This document shows, piece after piece, positions 51,563-61,262 of a DNA stretch of 64,000 nt. Both the position numbers and the translations under genes were made by a program. The notes beneath the pieces were generated by a model. It made no database searches and was not told where the DNA came from. It worked only from the letters and a program-made list of their open reading frames with translations. The DNA lies in contig JADJZR010000003.1 in assembly GCA_016715645.1 (NCBI GenBank), positions 186,001 through 250,000 on the forward strand, written 5' to 3'. This DNA is from Elusimicrobiota bacterium. Its GTDB lineage: Bacteria > Elusimicrobiota > Elusimicrobia > FEN-1173. Numbering within the stretch: position 1 is the first letter of the stretch; each line of letters starts with the position of its first letter.

Positions 51563-52479
51563 TGATTCTGAGAGGCGATGTGGCGATAGGTTTCCGCCAA
51601 CCCGTCTTTCAACGAAACCCGCGGTTTCCACCCCAACACCAGGGCCGCTTTTGAAACATTGAGGACACTTCGAAACAGTTCCCCCGGCCGAGCAGGTTTC
51701 CGCTCAAAAGAAGACGGCCCCGGATGGGACGCTCTTAAAACTTCAAACAACCGATTGACATCCCCGGCCCGCCCGGTGCCGATGTTGATGGATTCCCCTT
51801 CGCCCCGCAAGAGAGCGGCCACATTGGCCCGGGCGACGTCGGAGACGAAAACATAATCCCGTTGTTGTTTTCCCGTTCCATAAATATAAGCCGCTTTGTC
51901 CGCCAACAGCCGTTGACAAAATATCGCCACCACGCCGGCTTCCCCGTGAGGATCTTGCCGAGGGCCATACACGTTGCCATATCGCAACACCGTGTAAGGA
52001 AGGGAATGGAGAGAACGATACGCCCGCAAATAAAATTCGGACGCCAATTTGGAAATCCCGTAAGGGGACAGAGGACGAGGGGGATCCGTTTCTCGGGCGG
52101 GACGGGCACATTCCCCATAATAAGTTCCACCCGACGCTGAAAAAATAATTTTTTTCACTCGAAATTTTCGAGAAAGTTCCAACACATTGAGCAGACCCAG
52201 GATGTTCACATCCGCATCGAAAACAGGGTTTTCCACACTGCGCCGAACATCGATTTGCGCGGCCAAATGGTTGACCACATCGAACCGGCCAAATTCAAAA
52301 ACCCGCTCCATCTCTTTTCGCCGCACATCGGCTTTCACGAATCGAGCCCGTCGGTTCAGATTTTTCACATTCCCCGAAACCAAATTGTCCAACACCGTCA
52401 CCCGATGGCCCGCCTTGACATAAGCGTCAACCACATGGGAACCGATAAAACCCGCTCCCCCGGTCACGAGGATGCGCAT
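51559..52479 (-). CDS. NAD-dependent sugar epimerase/dehydratase
   Basis: A 306-residue extended short-chain dehydrogenase. ATG 52479 sits in a TGATG overlap with the upstream stop. Rossmann motif GGAGFIGSH, catalytic Ser in SASGGTYYGE and YGISK (Tyr/Lys). Typical of UDP-glucose 4-epimerases and related NDP-sugar enzymes; the exact sugar cannot be told. It lies between the initiating transferase and gmhB, so it presumably supplies a donor sugar for this cluster. Confidence 0.9.
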   Translation of the reverse strand: MRILVTGGAGFIGSHVVDAYVKAGHRVTVLDNLVSGNVKNLNRRARFVKADVRRKEMERVFEFGRFDVVNHLAAQIDVRRSVENPVFDADVNILGLLNVLELSRKFRVKKIIFSASGGTYYGECARPARETDPPRPLSPYGISKLASEFYLRAYRSLHSLPYTVLRYGNVYGPRQDPHGEAGVVAIFCQRLLADKAAYIYGTGKQQRDYVFVSDVARANVAALLRGEGESINIGTGRAGDVNRLFEVLRASHPGPSSFERKPARPGELFRSVLNVSKAALVLGWKPRVSLKDGLAETYRHIASQNQ

Positions 52480-53864
52480 CAATAAGCTCCCTGTCGGCCC
52501 AATACGGCGGGAATCGTCTTTATTAATATTTTCAAATCCAACCCCGGAGACCAACGCTCGATGTAATAAATATCCAACTCGATCATTTCTTCGTATGACA
52601 GTTGCGCCCTTCCACTCACCTGCCACAACCCGGAGATCCCGGGGAGCACATTAAGCCGTTTGCGCGCCCAATCGTCATTAGACTCGGCCTCTTTCGGCAA
52701 TTGAGGGCGAGGCCCCACCAAGCTCATATCCCCCACCAACACATTGAACAATTGCGGGACCTCATCGATACTTAACCGACGGATCCACCGCCCCACCCGT
52801 GTCACGCGGGGATCTTTTTTGATCTTGAACAGCGGCCCTGGCCTTTCGTTCAAATGGCGCAAATCTTCCAACCGCGCTTCGGCGTCAGTTTGCATGGATC
52901 GAAACTTGAATATTCTGAAAATTCTCCCTTTGTATCCCACCCGTTCTTGTCGGAAGAAAACCGGCCCCCGCGAATCCAATTTAATCAACAGCGCCAACAA
53001 TCCCAAAGGGACCGCCCCCACGGAAAGAAGAATCACAGAGACGATGACGTCGAACATCCGTTTATAGAAAAAGGTCCATCCGTGAAGTGAAATGGATTTC
53101 ACCTGGAACGTAGGAAGCCCAAGAGATTCATCCAAAATCAGTTCGCCCATCCGAAGTTCCAAGATGTCGGGCACAATCCGAAACACGACCCCCGCCTCTT
53201 CGCTCATCTCCGCCATGCTAATTAAGTGCGAATGGGAAAGATCCGGATCTCCCACATAGACCTCCCGGAATCCTCCAGCCTGAACCCATTGGCGAAAACT
53301 TTCCAAATCGCTGGTGGGCCGACTTTCAATTTCCATTTCCGGATGGGCCGAAAGGACGCGCTCAATGGATGCGCACAGCCGCCCTTTCCCCAACACAAGA
53401 ACCCGATGGCGGCCGGCCCATTTCAAAAACACCCGCTGATAAATTAAGCGGGAAACCTGACGACTGGTTAACACAAAAAAGAACACCAATATTCCACTTA
53501 AAACTGAAACGATCCGAGAATAATCGGCGCCCCGGTAAAGGAATCCCCCCGCCAACACCAATGCCCATCCCCAAAACACGCCCTTGGCCACGCGCAACAC
53601 ATCGTCCAGGAAGGGCAAATTGACCCGTTCGTAAAAACCGTTGATAATAAAAACCGCCATCCAGATCATGACGGCCGCGGATTGAAGAGGGATGTAAAGC
53701 TCTTCCGGGATAGGGACCTTGTGAGCTGGCGCCAAACGCACACCCCACTCCCATGAAAACCGAACGGCGTAAGCCAGTCGTAACGCCAGCACAACGCAAG
53801 CCAAATCCGCGAAAAACAGAATAACCCGGTTTAAAAACAATCTCGATTTAAGGGATTTCAACAT
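52479..53864 (-). CDS. Polyprenyl-phosphate sugar phosphotransferase (WbaP/EpsE-like)
   Basis: A 461-residue membrane enzyme that starts repeat-unit assembly by moving a sugar-1-phosphate onto undecaprenyl phosphate. About four N-terminal helices, a CoA-binding-like domain (HRVLVLGKGRLCASIERVL), a fifth hydrophobic segment (RMFDVIVSVILLSVGAVPL) and the catalytic C-terminal domain with RIFKFRSMQTDAE, RLSIDEVPQLFNVL and SLVGPRPQLPKEA. Both its start and its stop are close to neighbouring genes. It marks this cluster as a Wzx/Wzy-type glycan pathway. Confidence 0.94.
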   Translation of the reverse strand: MLKSLKSRLFLNRVILFFADLACVVLALRLAYAVRFSWEWGVRLAPAHKVPIPEELYIPLQSAAVMIWMAVFIINGFYERVNLPFLDDVLRVAKGVFWGWALVLAGGFLYRGADYSRIVSVLSGILVFFFVLTSRQVSRLIYQRVFLKWAGRHRVLVLGKGRLCASIERVLSAHPEMEIESRPTSDLESFRQWVQAGGFREVYVGDPDLSHSHLISMAEMSEEAGVVFRIVPDILELRMGELILDESLGLPTFQVKSISLHGWTFFYKRMFDVIVSVILLSVGAVPLGLLALLIKLDSRGPVFFRQERVGYKGRIFRIFKFRSMQTDAEARLEDLRHLNERPGPLFKIKKDPRVTRVGRWIRRLSIDEVPQLFNVLVGDMSLVGPRPQLPKEAESNDDWARKRLNVLPGISGLWQVSGRAQLSYEEMIELDIYYIERWSPGLDLKILIKTIPAVLGRQGAY

Positions 53865-53880
53865 GCTCCCATTCTATTAA

Positions 53881-54969
53881 TTATGGGAGAGAAGAGACAC
53901 CGCCCACCACGTGGCGGATGGATTCGATGAAGGCGCTTCGGCTAAATTTTTCGGCCTGACGTCGAATCTTTTTTGGATCAAACGACTGCTGGTCGAAACG
54001 CTGAAGGGCCCCCGCCAGACTTTCGACCGTGGGGGCATCAAAAAAACACCCCGTTTCCCCATCGACCACCGTTTCCAGTGCACCGCCCGCCGCCAGCGCG
54101 ATCACGGGTCGACCACAAGCCATGGCCTCAACGGGAGCAATGCCAAAATCCTCTTCCCCCGGAAAAATGAACGCCCGCGCACCCGCCAACAGTTGTTTAA
54201 GGCTGTCAAAAGAAACCGCCCCGACAAATTCCGTGTAGGGACCAGCTCGTCTGCGTAACTCTGCCTCGAAAGGTCCCTGCCCAACTATTTTCAAAGGGAG
54301 CCCCAACTTTTCACACGCTTCGACGGCCAGCTCGATCCGCTTATAGGGTGTCAACCGGGACACAACAATGAAGTAATCCCCCCCCTGTTCTGAAAAGGGG
54401 AACGAGTCAACCTCAACCGGTGGATAAACCACACCCGAATTGCGCCCATAAAATGTTTGAATTCGGTTCTGGATGTGGCGCGATATGGCAATAAAAAGGT
54501 CCACGCTTTGATTGTGCTGGAGGTCCCACTGCTTTAACCATCCCAATACAACCGGCAACAGGAGGCGCGCCAATAGGGGCAGGGATTCGTTTTCCAAATA
54601 CCTTTTTCGGTCCCACACAAATCGCATGGGCGTGTAACAGTAGCACACATGTTTGGATCCCGCCGGGACCCGGATTCCCTTCGCGAACGCACTGCTCGAT
54701 GAAAGGATCATATCAAACCCCGTCAAATCAAACGATCGAAACGCGAACGGATATAAGGGCAAAAATTTTTTGAAATGTTTCGTTAAAAACGGGAGGCGTT
54801 GCATAAAAGAGGTGCGCACGTTCCACGTGGAAAAGCGTGCCGGAAAGTGTTCGGGAATGAACAGGGAAGTAAAAATTGGCGCCTGGGGAAACGCCTCATG
54901 GAGGGCATCCAAAGTGCGCTCCGCCCCTCCGTACTGGATCAGAAAGTCATGGATAATGGCGATTTTCAT
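53881..54969 (-). CDS. Glycosyltransferase family 4 (WbaZ-like)
   Basis: A 362-residue GT-B enzyme. ATG 54969 (MKIAIIHDFLIQYGGAERT) is the family-like start; the upstream open frame overlaps the next gene. Donor-site region FPGEEDFGIAPVEAMACGRPVIA has the EX7E pattern, and SRLTPYKRIELAVEA is typical of the C-terminal domain. Resembles mannosyl/rhamnosyl transferases of O-antigen clusters. The acceptor is unknown. Confidence 0.9.
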   Translation of the reverse strand: MKIAIIHDFLIQYGGAERTLDALHEAFPQAPIFTSLFIPEHFPARFSTWNVRTSFMQRLPFLTKHFKKFLPLYPFAFRSFDLTGFDMILSSSSAFAKGIRVPAGSKHVCYCYTPMRFVWDRKRYLENESLPLLARLLLPVVLGWLKQWDLQHNQSVDLFIAISRHIQNRIQTFYGRNSGVVYPPVEVDSFPFSEQGGDYFIVVSRLTPYKRIELAVEACEKLGLPLKIVGQGPFEAELRRRAGPYTEFVGAVSFDSLKQLLAGARAFIFPGEEDFGIAPVEAMACGRPVIALAAGGALETVVDGETGCFFDAPTVESLAGALQRFDQQSFDPKKIRRQAEKFSRSAFIESIRHVVGGVSSLP

Positions 54970-55001
54970 TAATTTGCCGATCCCGTTTCCGGCGCGATCG
55001 G

Positions 55002-56141
55002 TCACCACCTCCGGGTGAAACGACGATAGACATCCAAGGTGTCTTGTGCGCACTGGTTCCAACGAAACTGCCGTGCTTGAACCAAGCCAGACTCCCTCAT
55101 GACGTTTCGAATTTGGGCGTCCTGCAATATTTCCTCCAACCTATTTTTAAGAACATCCGGGTTCATGGTGTCGACCACCGCGGCCGCGTCCCCGACCACT
55201 TCTGGTAGAGATCCTCCGTTGGAAACGATCACGGGGCATCCACTGGCCATCGCCTCCACGGGGGGAAGCCCAAACCCTTCGTAGAGAGATGGAAAAACAA
55301 AAACCGAGGCGCCCGAATAAAGGGCCGGTAATTCGGGCTGAGGAACGTATCCCACCCGCCGAATATTTTTTTCAATTCCCAGCCGGTTGATTTGTTCCGA
55401 AAATCCTTCTTGTTTCCACGCGGTGGCTCCCGCCAAAACCAAGGGATACTTTTGTCTCAGAGATCCATTTAGCCCCGCGTAGGCACGCAAAAGGAGCTGT
55501 AGATTTTTTCGAGGCTCGAGGTTACCAACGTAAAGGATATACGCGCCTGAAACAATACCGTAGCGCCGACAAACGTCCTGCTGTTCCCTTATCGAACGCG
55601 GGTTAAACACGTCATCAACGCCGGGATAAGTCACGGTGATTTTTTCTGGTGCAATACCCAAGTAACGGACCATTTCCTCTTTCACATAATTCGAAATCGT
55701 TACGAAGTGAGATACTCGGTCAAGGCGAGAATAAAAATGTTTATTGAAATATCGCACCCTTTCCGGAGGATGAGTTTCAGGATAATGATAAAAGGAAAGG
55801 TCAAGAACGGAAACGATGGTGAATCCCTTGAACGGAAAAGGAATAAAACATGTTTCGTGATAAAGATCGAAACGTCCGAACCGGCAAACCATTTTAAAAG
55901 AAGCATCAAGGGCCAAACGCACCCCCGAATAAACAGGAGCAAACCGGCGACTTAACCCTCGGACCATTTTTGCCGTTGGAGATGGTTGGGGCTTTAAGTT
56001 AGAACTCCAATAACCGTTGTAAAAAAAGAAAAAAGAATCTTCCGGGGACAACCGTTGCATCGCCTTTGACAAGCAATGAACGTAGTATCCAACGCCACTC
56101 AAGGGTGTTAAAACCGGAAGGCCGTTGAGTAAAACCCTCAT
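55002..56141 (-). CDS. Glycosyltransferase family 4
   Basis: A 379-residue GT-B transferase starting at MRVLLNGLPVLTPLSGVGYY (ATG 56141, two bases after the preceding stop). C-terminal half: LYVGNLEPRKNLQLLLRAY and FPSLYEGFGLPPVEAMASG (EX7E, donor phosphate binding), then PVIVSNGGSLPEVVGDAA. It builds the surface glycan with the neighbouring GT4; linkage and sugar are unknown. Confidence 0.92.
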   Translation of the reverse strand: MRVLLNGLPVLTPLSGVGYYVHCLSKAMQRLSPEDSFFFFYNGYWSSNLKPQPSPTAKMVRGLSRRFAPVYSGVRLALDASFKMVCRFGRFDLYHETCFIPFPFKGFTIVSVLDLSFYHYPETHPPERVRYFNKHFYSRLDRVSHFVTISNYVKEEMVRYLGIAPEKITVTYPGVDDVFNPRSIREQQDVCRRYGIVSGAYILYVGNLEPRKNLQLLLRAYAGLNGSLRQKYPLVLAGATAWKQEGFSEQINRLGIEKNIRRVGYVPQPELPALYSGASVFVFPSLYEGFGLPPVEAMASGCPVIVSNGGSLPEVVGDAAAVVDTMNPDVLKNRLEEILQDAQIRNVMRESGLVQARQFRWNQCAQDTLDVYRRFTRRW

Positions 56142-56142
56142 T

Positions 56143-57882
56143 TTATTTTGAAGAAGGAGTGTTTTCGGCGGGAAAAATGAACGGAGTTCCTGAAAGGATC
56201 CCTCGACAAATGACATCCAGCCCTGGGTCGCTCCCCTCTTTCAGATCGGACAAACAGATCCCTGGTCGGAGACCAAAAGGAGGATCTCCCCGTTGAGGTT
56301 CCATAAATCCCAAAGGGATCATCCGGCGAAAAAAGAAATGGTAAGCATAGATTCGCGCGCGTTTAATTTGCTCTTCCGGTAGACGCCCCATCACGGGAAG
56401 CTGGTCCAGCAGTTGACGGTAATGGGTGGGCGACTGGGCATCCTTGGTGACACCTTTATTGCGAATCCAGGCCTCTCCTGCAACGATAACAGGGATTCCT
56501 TGACTTGTTAACTCAACACCTGTTTTCGTGCCATAAATGAGTACCGTGTTGCAGCGTTCCATCAAAGAATAGGTACTGACTGGGTCCTCTGGACCAACTA
56601 TGAACACATTGGTCGGCAAGGGCTTCCCTCGCCGACGAATTTCATCCACCATCTTCTGTCGGGATGGTAAAGTCCCCCGAATTTCCGCCGGGTGAACGCG
56701 AATAATCAGTTGTAGATCCGGCCGTGCCTCAAAGTAATCAATTGTCTCGAATATCCAGTCCCTCATGTTAGAAAAAGCGTTGGCCGGGTAGTGTAACTGA
56801 GCGTCCCACATCACATTTGTCAGTAACCCAATCCACGGTTTTTTACGATCCGCTTTAACAGCCCGAAAAATACTGGTTTCGTCAAATTGAGGACGTTCGT
56901 GGAACCAGATCCAATCCTGGGTACCATGCCATCGACTCTTCAGATAATCTTCCAACCGCTGCATTTCGGCCGGGGGCAGAGAAAGGTTCTCCCAGTTTTC
57001 GGTGGGCTCTGACATGAGCGTATGGTGGTAGGTGTCTCCGTGACTGAAAATAAAACATTTTTTTCGATACGCGGGATTCCAATTAACCACGTCAATCCCC
57101 AGGGACCGCGCCGCTTCGCCGAACACCCCCTGCGGAACATATATCCCGTGATTGAAAACAGCTTTTTTATAACCCCGGCTCTCCATAAGCCGGCGAGCCG
57201 CTCGGGCCGCCAAAAACGCCGATTGAAAATAGGCTTTAAAAACCTTCACACCGATCTCCCCCTCCAACGTCGCCCTCGCGAAATAACGCAGAGCGCCAGC
57301 CAACGCGTGTTCCCCGACAGCCATTCCTTGGTCTTTGTGTCCTATAAGATCTTTCATCGAATGTTTTTCTATCAGGTCGCCCAGGTCGTCATGATCCTCA
57401 GCCCGCACCCAATCTCCCAACCGATGAACTTTAAACCCTAGCGTCTCGTACAGGTGCGCCGCGGGCGGATAACACGTGTTGCAAAGCATCCCCGACGGCC
57501 CTTTTCGAACAAACGTCGAGGCGGTGGGAAACTTCCGATAATCGCAATTTTGACATGCGGACAACAGACCATCACACAACAGAACCTCGACATAAGCCCC
57601 TCGAAGAGTGAGCGCTACACCCAAAAGACTCTCGACCGTCGCTCCCGCCAAATATCCCCCCACCCCGGTCGCGAGAACAACTCGTGTCCCCTTTTCCTCA
57701 TGAACTAAAATATTCCACTCTTTATCACGAATGGTCCGCGACCAATCGGGCAAATGGTTTTCGGTCTTTCCAATTCGGGAACACCCCCACCGTATCCAAG
57801 CCCCTATAAAAGGGAATGAATTTACAAGTGAGACAACATGTTCACGCATGAAAGACCTTATCCGTTGTTTGGTGATACTCAT
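56143..57882 (-). CDS. Capsule-biosynthesis-like glycosyltransferase with two CxxC motifs
   Basis: A 579-residue cytosolic protein. The C-terminal half has features of the Capsule_synth/KpsS-like GT-B group (WIGLLTNVMWDAQLHY, LIIRVHPAE, VIYGTKTGVELTSQGIPVIV in near form). The N-terminal part contains CQNC and CNTC separated by about 25 residues (ACQNCDYRKF, LCNTCYPPA), probably a zinc site. I do not know a characterised member with this arrangement. It lies between the polymerase/ligase gene (4-base overlap) and two GT4 genes, so a transferase role in the same glycan is likely. Confidence 0.7.
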   Translation of the reverse strand: MSITKQRIRSFMREHVVSLVNSFPFIGAWIRWGCSRIGKTENHLPDWSRTIRDKEWNILVHEEKGTRVVLATGVGGYLAGATVESLLGVALTLRGAYVEVLLCDGLLSACQNCDYRKFPTASTFVRKGPSGMLCNTCYPPAAHLYETLGFKVHRLGDWVRAEDHDDLGDLIEKHSMKDLIGHKDQGMAVGEHALAGALRYFARATLEGEIGVKVFKAYFQSAFLAARAARRLMESRGYKKAVFNHGIYVPQGVFGEAARSLGIDVVNWNPAYRKKCFIFSHGDTYHHTLMSEPTENWENLSLPPAEMQRLEDYLKSRWHGTQDWIWFHERPQFDETSIFRAVKADRKKPWIGLLTNVMWDAQLHYPANAFSNMRDWIFETIDYFEARPDLQLIIRVHPAEIRGTLPSRQKMVDEIRRRGKPLPTNVFIVGPEDPVSTYSLMERCNTVLIYGTKTGVELTSQGIPVIVAGEAWIRNKGVTKDAQSPTHYRQLLDQLPVMGRLPEEQIKRARIYAYHFFFRRMIPLGFMEPQRGDPPFGLRPGICLSDLKEGSDPGLDVICRGILSGTPFIFPAENTPSSK

Positions 57883-59156
57883 TCATGCTCTCCATAAACG
57901 GGAGATTCAACCCACAAAGCCAAAAATATCCAGATGAACAAGACAGAAAAAGATGGGAAGGTGTTGAGGCCCAGAAAACACGTCATTACCCCCCAAAAAA
58001 GGGGAGACCAACCCGCGCGTTTCCAACCCGCCCAAATAACACGAAAACTGAAAAATGTCATGGCCAGAAAACCCAGAATCCCCGTCTCTGCAAGGATTTC
58101 AAGGTAAACGTTGTTCGGAATCGGTTTTTCTTCTATTTTTTCAACGTCACTATTTTCCGTGCTTGATCGATAGTGGTACCCAAATTGCGAGAGGCCTATT
58201 CCAAAGAGGGGGCTTTTTCTCCATAGTCGGAGGCTTTCCTTCATTAAGTAAACCCTGACCCCCAAAGAACCAGAATCCTTTTTTACCCCCGGCCGGGACA
58301 ACTGATATACCTTGTCATTAAATAGTTTTTTGACGATGACATCGTTGAGGTAGCCCGAAGAACATTGAAGAAAAACAATGGTAAGACCCACGGCGATGGC
58401 ACCTATCCCGGCGCGCTTCCTCGACACACGCGGCACTGCCCAAAAAGAACCACCCCAGACCAACACACATCCCACGACGCCCAATGAAGAAAAAGTTGAT
58501 AAACACGCCAGGGAAAGAAAAAAAGCCAATAGAAATTTTTGACGATGCAATGAAAGGGCGATGGACAAGAGGAAAAAAAGTGCGGCAAAATTTCCTTCAT
58601 GAAAACAACCCGACCGAATCACCTGTCGTCCAAAAAAAAGAATGGATTGATGTCTCTCCAATCCTGGGAGAAGCATCGGTGTTTCACCCCAAGCCGATGC
58701 CAGCGAATAGTACAATGAAATAACGGCGGCGAACACCGCTCCAAAAAGCCAAGCGTTCGTTAACTCCACCCATCTTTTTTGAGCGATGGAACTCATGGTA
58801 AAAAATGCCCCGAGCACAAAAACAAAGTAAACCCACTTGGCCGCGCCATCTCCCACCGGACCGAAACGAACAGAAAACGGCCACTCTCTCGGGCCGGTCC
58901 AGGGGTGTCCCCAAAAATTTATAACGAGCGACAAAAGGGCCACGGTCAGAAATCCAGCAAGAGGCCACCATAGGCCAGAGCGATCCCAGGGTCGTCCCCC
59001 GCGTCCTATCCAGTAAGGAACGAGGACCACAAGAATCACTTCATAAACCTTTAAAGGAAAACCGACATTCAGAGTCAGTCCCTTTGTAAATGGAAGACTG
59101 AGAATTACAAAAAATCCGAGAAGGAACACCCAAAGATCTTTGTGGACTTTTGTCAT
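57879..59156 (-). CDS. O-antigen ligase/polymerase family membrane protein (Wzy/WaaL-like)
   Basis: A 425-residue protein with about 11 predicted membrane helices and one larger periplasmic loop. The family region near the C-terminus reads GIGLSQFGYHYRS and then PNNVYLEILAETGILGFLAM, the usual NxYLexlaExGxxG motif of Wzy_C proteins. It polymerises or ligates glycan units on the periplasmic face. The 153-base gap before the phosphatase gene (59157-59309) contains a TCCCGT/ACGGGA hairpin but no gene. Confidence 0.85.
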   Translation of the reverse strand: MTKVHKDLWVFLLGFFVILSLPFTKGLTLNVGFPLKVYEVILVVLVPYWIGRGGRPWDRSGLWWPLAGFLTVALLSLVINFWGHPWTGPREWPFSVRFGPVGDGAAKWVYFVFVLGAFFTMSSIAQKRWVELTNAWLFGAVFAAVISLYYSLASAWGETPMLLPGLERHQSILFFGRQVIRSGCFHEGNFAALFFLLSIALSLHRQKFLLAFFLSLACLSTFSSLGVVGCVLVWGGSFWAVPRVSRKRAGIGAIAVGLTIVFLQCSSGYLNDVIVKKLFNDKVYQLSRPGVKKDSGSLGVRVYLMKESLRLWRKSPLFGIGLSQFGYHYRSSTENSDVEKIEEKPIPNNVYLEILAETGILGFLAMTFFSFRVIWAGWKRAGWSPLFWGVMTCFLGLNTFPSFSVLFIWIFLALWVESPVYGEHE

Positions 59157-59309
59157 CGATTATTTTCCACAATAAAAAAGTTACCTCTGTTCATCGTCCC
59201 GTTCGGACGGGATCCCTGAGCCAGCCTAGTTTTCTCATGCCCATCGTATGACGGGCCCGCACCCTCAAGGGCTCGACTGAATGATTGAACACAATCAATC
59301 AGGTTGAGG

Positions 59310-60011
59310 TTATCCACGATCCCCGTGGCCGCCATCGACAATATGTCTAAAAAAAACATCTTGCGAGGGCAAAGAAGGGAGGACCCACCACGGGTTCAAC
59401 GCCCTTAGATCAGATTCCCCGTACTGGCCCGTGGCCACAGCAATTGTGCGAACGCCAATGGCGTTGGCGCAATGGATATCGTGCGGTGTGTCACCGATCA
59501 CGAAAACACGGTTTAAACCCACGTTCGGCCAGCGGCCACGAACCAAATCCAAGGCCCGCCGGGCAATGGATCTCCGATCCGGTGTTCCATCAGAAAAGGC
59601 CCCATCGGAAAAATAGTGTGAGAGCCCGTAATAGGACAGTTTAGCCTGGGCCCCAGCATGGGTGTTCCCAGTTAATAGAATTGAAAACACGTCCTCCCGT
59701 TGGAGCGAACGATCTAAAATTTCTTTAACCCCCGGAAGGACCTCTCCTTTCCTTTTTGGAAGGGCCATGGGCAAATGACGTTCGTAAACTCGAAGAAATC
59801 GATCGACGATTTCCGAATCCGGCACTCGACCCGCCTGGCGAACGATCCCCACGGCAATTTCCACATCAGTCAGCCCGGCTGTGGAGAGTTCAGAAAAATC
59901 CACATACACACCCAGGACGTCCCGCGCGGCGTCCTCCAGAGCGAATATGCCTGCACGACCTGTGTGGAGCAAAGTGCCGTCGATGTCCCACAACAAAGCG
60001 ATGTCAGCCAA
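59310..60011 (-). CDS. HAD-superfamily phosphatase
   Basis: A 233-residue haloacid-dehalogenase-type hydrolase, phosphoglycolate-phosphatase-like. Nucleophile motif LLWDIDGTLLHTG, motif II SILLTGN, and motif IV FVIGDTPHDI. The start is TTG 60011 with GGAGG about 9 bases upstream, overlapping the transketolase end by 8 bases. The substrate is probably a sugar phosphate of this cluster, but this is inferred only from position. Confidence 0.85.
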   Translation of the reverse strand: MADIALLWDIDGTLLHTGRAGIFALEDAARDVLGVYVDFSELSTAGLTDVEIAVGIVRQAGRVPDSEIVDRFLRVYERHLPMALPKRKGEVLPGVKEILDRSLQREDVFSILLTGNTHAGAQAKLSYYGLSHYFSDGAFSDGTPDRRSIARRALDLVRGRWPNVGLNRVFVIGDTPHDIHCANAIGVRTIAVATGQYGESDLRALNPWWVLPSLPSQDVFFRHIVDGGHGDRG

Positions 60012-61257
60012 TGTCGGAATCCTCCACGGCGACCACGACTCGCGGAGGAGCAGCGACGGTGTTGTTCTTGTTCATCGCGTTCAAAATATCCTCAGCCAAA
60101 CTCTCGCAATCCATTCGATGAGCCTTCAAAACTTCATCGTAAAATCCACAGAGGGGCTTGCCGGACAGACCGATGCGACCCACCCGGGTCGCCTCCGAAA
60201 GGCCAGTTTCCGCCAGGACAGCCAAGAGTCTTTCTCCCAAACCTCCATTCAGATAGTGATTGTCCAATGTGAAAATCCAACTGCATCCTTTCACTGTTTC
60301 CGTAAGCCAAGCGGGGTCCACCCGATTAAGCCAGGGCATGGCCACCAAACGCGCCCGAATCCCCGATTTGACAAGACGTTCCACAGCGTGATACGCCTGG
60401 GTCAACAGAAGGGGGCCTGAAGTTAAAATAACGATGTCTTTCCCCTCTCGAAGGACAACCCCTCTTCCCGGAACTGGCTTGGAGTCCGAGGGCCAGGCAA
60501 ATGGGACATCGCACGAAACAGAAACCAGTCGAAAATAGGCGGATTCCTTACTCTCGTTAACAACATAATCCAAAAGGTTTGCCAATTCGTCGTTGCAGCT
60601 TGGCTCAATTAAGTTAAAGCCCGGCAGAGAAGACAACGTGGATATGTCCCGAACGGCTTGATGGGATGTTCCGGGCCCTGCCGGCAAAAATCCTGCCAAA
60701 GAGCCGACGTAGATAATTTTATTCCCTTCCAAGGCGTTGTTGTAAATTTGCTCGTTCGGCCGTGACGACAAAAAACACGAAAAAGAATGAACCACCGGTA
60801 AAAGTCCCTGTCGGGCTATTCCCCCGGCCTGGCTTACCATATCTTGTTCGGCGATGCCGCATTCGATAAATCGCTCGGGGAACTTTTTTTCGAAAGGCAA
60901 AAGCCCGCAATCCTTTGCAAGATCCCCATCCAGAACGACCAGCCGGGGATTTTTTTCAGCCTGGCGCACAAGTTCCCGTCCGTAACGGGCCACCAAATTT
61001 TGTGGTTTGCCGATAGGAGGTTTGGGGGGCTGGGGCACTGTTTCCAACTTAATTTCCTTTTCGCCTAAATCAATCAACCCTCGGTTGATTCTTTCCACCA
61101 TTTCCTGGACGGCTTTATCGTACTCCATGTCTCCCGGAGCACCACTGTGAAAATGATAAAGGCGATCGGTCTCGCCCATTCCTTCCATGAAAGATACCCC
61201 TCGCCCTTTAATTGTGTCGGCCACAATCAGTTTGGGACGATCGGTAATGTTCTTCAA
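60004..61257 (-). CDS. Transketolase-like protein, C-terminal part (after a frameshift)
   Basis: 417 residues containing the end of the TPP domain (LIVADTIKGRGVSFMEG), the pyrimidine domain with catalytic Glu (RFIECGIAEQDMVSQAGG) and the C-terminal transketolase domain. The frame begins inside the protein: KLLRDLKNITDRPK would directly continue HDFKALG at the end of the piece upstream. One missing base near 61272-61275 (a GGG run) accounts for the split. A natural two-subunit transketolase would be divided after the GRGVSFME segment, not here. In a glycan cluster the enzyme may make a ketose precursor. Confidence 0.85.
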   Translation of the reverse strand: MKNITDRPKLIVADTIKGRGVSFMEGMGETDRLYHFHSGAPGDMEYDKAVQEMVERINRGLIDLGEKEIKLETVPQPPKPPIGKPQNLVARYGRELVRQAEKNPRLVVLDGDLAKDCGLLPFEKKFPERFIECGIAEQDMVSQAGGIARQGLLPVVHSFSCFLSSRPNEQIYNNALEGNKIIYVGSLAGFLPAGPGTSHQAVRDISTLSSLPGFNLIEPSCNDELANLLDYVVNESKESAYFRLVSVSCDVPFAWPSDSKPVPGRGVVLREGKDIVILTSGPLLLTQAYHAVERLVKSGIRARLVAMPWLNRVDPAWLTETVKGCSWIFTLDNHYLNGGLGERLLAVLAETGLSEATRVGRIGLSGKPLCGFYDEVLKAHRMDCESLAEDILNAMNKNNTVAAPPRVVVAVEDSDIG

Positions 61258-61262
61258 ATCTC

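Noticed and set aside
59153..59359. Small 68-codon gene between the ligase and phosphatase genes
   Set aside because: No ribosome-binding site, low-complexity translation and overlap with the phosphatase end; treated as a non-coding gap.
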